Assembly: GCA_035267815.1 (NCBI GenBank) | Contig: DATFLK010000153.1 | Coordinates: forward strand, 1-17,405 | DNA length: 17,405 bases | Source: DATFLK01 sp035267815 | Lineage (GTDB): Bacteria; Pseudomonadota; Zetaproteobacteria; Mariprofundales; Mariprofundaceae | Reading direction: 5' to 3' | In this document: piece by piece, positions 16,146 to 17,405 of the stretch | Layout: each line of letters begins with the position of its first letter | Numbering within the stretch: the stretch's first letter is position 1 | Notes under the pieces: model-generated | What the model saw: only the letters and a program-made list of their open reading frames with translations | What the model was told of the DNA's origin: nothing | The model's database searches: none | Program-made: the position numbers and the translations under genes

Positions 16146-17125
16146 TGTCGAAGATTACCTTTCGCGAAGCGCTGAACCAGGCGATGTGCGAGGAGATGCA
16201 GCGCGATGATGCCGTCTTCCTGATGGGCGAGGAGGTGGCCGAGTACAACGGCGCCTACAAGGTCAGTCAGGGGATGCTGGAGAAGTTCGGCCCGAAGCGG
16301 GTGATCGATACGCCGATCACCGAGCTGGGCTTTGCCGGCATGGGTGTCGGCGCGGCGATGGCCGGCCTGCGCCCGATCGTCGAGTTCATGACCTGGAACT
16401 TTGCCATTCTGGCGATGGATCAGATCGTCAACGCTGCCGCCAAGATGAACTATATGTCGGGCGGCATGTACAACGTGCCGATGGTCTTCCGTGGTGCCGG
16501 CGGCGCGGCCGCCCGCGTGGCGGCGCAGCACTCCCAGAGCTTGGAGAACTGGATGGCCAACGTGCCGGGGCTGAAGGTGGTGATGCCGGCCACCCCGCAC
16601 GACGCCAAGGGGCTCTTGAAGAGCGCCATCCGCGACAACGATCCGGTCGTCTTCATCGAGAATGAGATCTGCTACGGCGATATCGACGAGGTGCCGGACG
16701 AGGAGTACCTGATTCCGCTCGGCCGCGCCGACGTCAAGCGTGAAGGCACGGATATCACCATCGTGGCCCATTCGCGCATGATCACCTTCGTGCTGGAGGC
16801 GGCTGAGGAGCTGGCCAAGCAGGGCATTGAGGCGGAGGTGATCGATCCGCGCACCATCAAGCCGCTCGACGAGGCCACCATCCTGGCCTCTGTGGCCAAG
16901 ACCAACCGGGCCCTAGTTGTCGAGGAGGGGTGGCGTTTCGCCGGCATCGGCGCCGAGGTCTCCGCCCGCATCATGGAGAAGGGTTTCGATGACCTAGATG
17001 CCCCGGTGGCACGTGTGACCGGTAAGGATGTGCCGATGCCGTATGCGGCCAACCTGGAGCGCATGGCGCTGCCGAGCACCGCCGAGATCGTCGAGGCCGC
17101 CCGCGTGGTCTGCAACCGGAATTAG
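16145..17125 (+). CDS. pdhB: Pyruvate dehydrogenase E1 component, beta subunit
   Basis: Second subunit of the alpha2beta2 E1. The 326 residues begin ITFREALNQAMCEEMQRDDAVFLMGEEVAEYNGAYKVSQG, a typical E1-beta start in which the first Glu pair contacts ThDP. The PYR domain then has TPITELGFAGMGVGAAMAG, the middle has RGAGGAAARVAAQHSQ, and the transketolase C-terminal domain has IDPRTIKPLD and VEEGWRFAGIGAEV. Unlike PdhB of many alphaproteobacteria, it carries no N-terminal lipoyl domain. ATG 16145 shares a base with the pdhA stop (TAATG). pdhC follows 14 bases later, so the three genes form one operon. Confidence 0.96.
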   Translation: MSKITFREALNQAMCEEMQRDDAVFLMGEEVAEYNGAYKVSQGMLEKFGPKRVIDTPITELGFAGMGVGAAMAGLRPIVEFMTWNFAILAMDQIVNAAAKMNYMSGGMYNVPMVFRGAGGAAARVAAQHSQSLENWMANVPGLKVVMPATPHDAKGLLKSAIRDNDPVVFIENEICYGDIDEVPDEEYLIPLGRADVKREGTDITIVAHSRMITFVLEAAEELAKQGIEAEVIDPRTIKPLDEATILASVAKTNRALVVEEGWRFAGIGAEVSARIMEKGFDDLDAPVARVTGKDVPMPYAANLERMALPSTAEIVEAARVVCNRN

Positions 17126-17139
17126 GAAGGGATTTAGCC

Positions 17140-17405
17140 ATGCCGATTGACGTATTCATGACCCAGCTCTCCCCGACGATGGAGGAGGGAAAGATAGTCC
17201 GCTGGCTGAAGAAGGAGGGCGACGAGCTCTCCTCCGGCGAGGTGATGGCGGAGGTTGAGACGGACAAGGCGACGATGGAGATCGAGGTCGTCGACGAGGG
17301 TATTCTGCACCGGATCATCCAGCCGGAGGGTTCGGTGGTGCCGGTGGGCACACCGATTGCAGTGATCGCCGAGGAGGGCGAGGAGGTGCCGGACGACTAC
17401 CAGCC
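17140..17405 (+). CDS. pdhC: Dihydrolipoamide acetyltransferase (PDH E2), N-terminal lipoyl domain, partial
   Basis: The gene runs off the right edge; 88 codons are visible. They form a complete lipoyl domain: LSPTMEEGKIVRWLKKEGD (10-28), the lipoylation motif ETDKATMEIE with acceptor Lys43, and the closing strand VPVGTPIAVIAEEGEE. An acidic linker begins after it (VPDDYQ). AGGAAGGG overlaps the pdhB stop and lies 8 bases before ATG 17140. Context with pdhA and pdhB makes this the E2 core of pyruvate dehydrogenase rather than of 2-oxoglutarate dehydrogenase. The number of lipoyl domains, the E3-binding domain and the catalytic domain lie outside the window. Confidence 0.92.
   Translation, partial: MPIDVFMTQLSPTMEEGKIVRWLKKEGDELSSGEVMAEVETDKATMEIEVVDEGILHRIIQPEGSVVPVGTPIAVIAEEGEEVPDDYQ

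Overview
This is a dense stretch of ordinary-looking bacterial chromosome, high in GC, with about 17 protein genes plus rnpB. No insertion sequence, integrase, CRISPR array, tRNA or rRNA was seen. The gene mix points to a proteobacterium. A dusB-ntrB-ntrC cluster and a PDH of the separate E1-alpha/E1-beta type look alphaproteobacterial. SspB with its ClpX-binding tail, Hda, a DUF2066-like protein, an AI-2E/PerM exporter and YciH look gammaproteobacterial. groESL carries a perfect HrcA/CIRCE operator. A lineage between the two, such as Zetaproteobacteria, would fit, but this is inference from gene content, not from a phylogeny.

Layout. 1-321 (minus) is the N-terminal part of a Na+/Ca2+ exchanger-family protein, divergent from a TauE/SafE permease (360-1169). 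This converges on engB (1295-1885, minus). engB is divergent from a plus-strand run of dusB, ntrB, ntrC and a low-molecular-weight phosphotyrosine phosphatase (1963-5884). A cyclopropane fatty acid synthase gene (5957-7183) follows with its own promoter and an apparent ATT start. Next come rnpB (about 7236-7620) and a tightly overlapping run of sspB, a DUF2066-like gene, a CDP-alcohol phosphatidyltransferase gene, a perM-like gene and hda (7745-11502). A strong hairpin terminator with its U tract on the minus strand separates hda from groEL.

On the minus strand, transcription runs from a cyclic-nucleotide-binding-domain gene (14881-14132) through yciH to groES-groEL, which has its own CIRCE-controlled promoter region. 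Divergent from the cyclic-nucleotide gene is pdhA-pdhB-pdhC (15084 to the window end), preceded by two hairpins.

Themes are nitrogen signalling (NtrBC), protein quality control (SspB-ClpXP, GroESL), replication control (Hda), envelope lipids (cfa, CDP-alcohol phosphatidyltransferase) and pyruvate oxidation. I found no clear new multi-gene system. The best leads are the cfa start, the cyclic-nucleotide-domain protein with an unrecognised C-terminal half, and the structured leader of the PDH operon.
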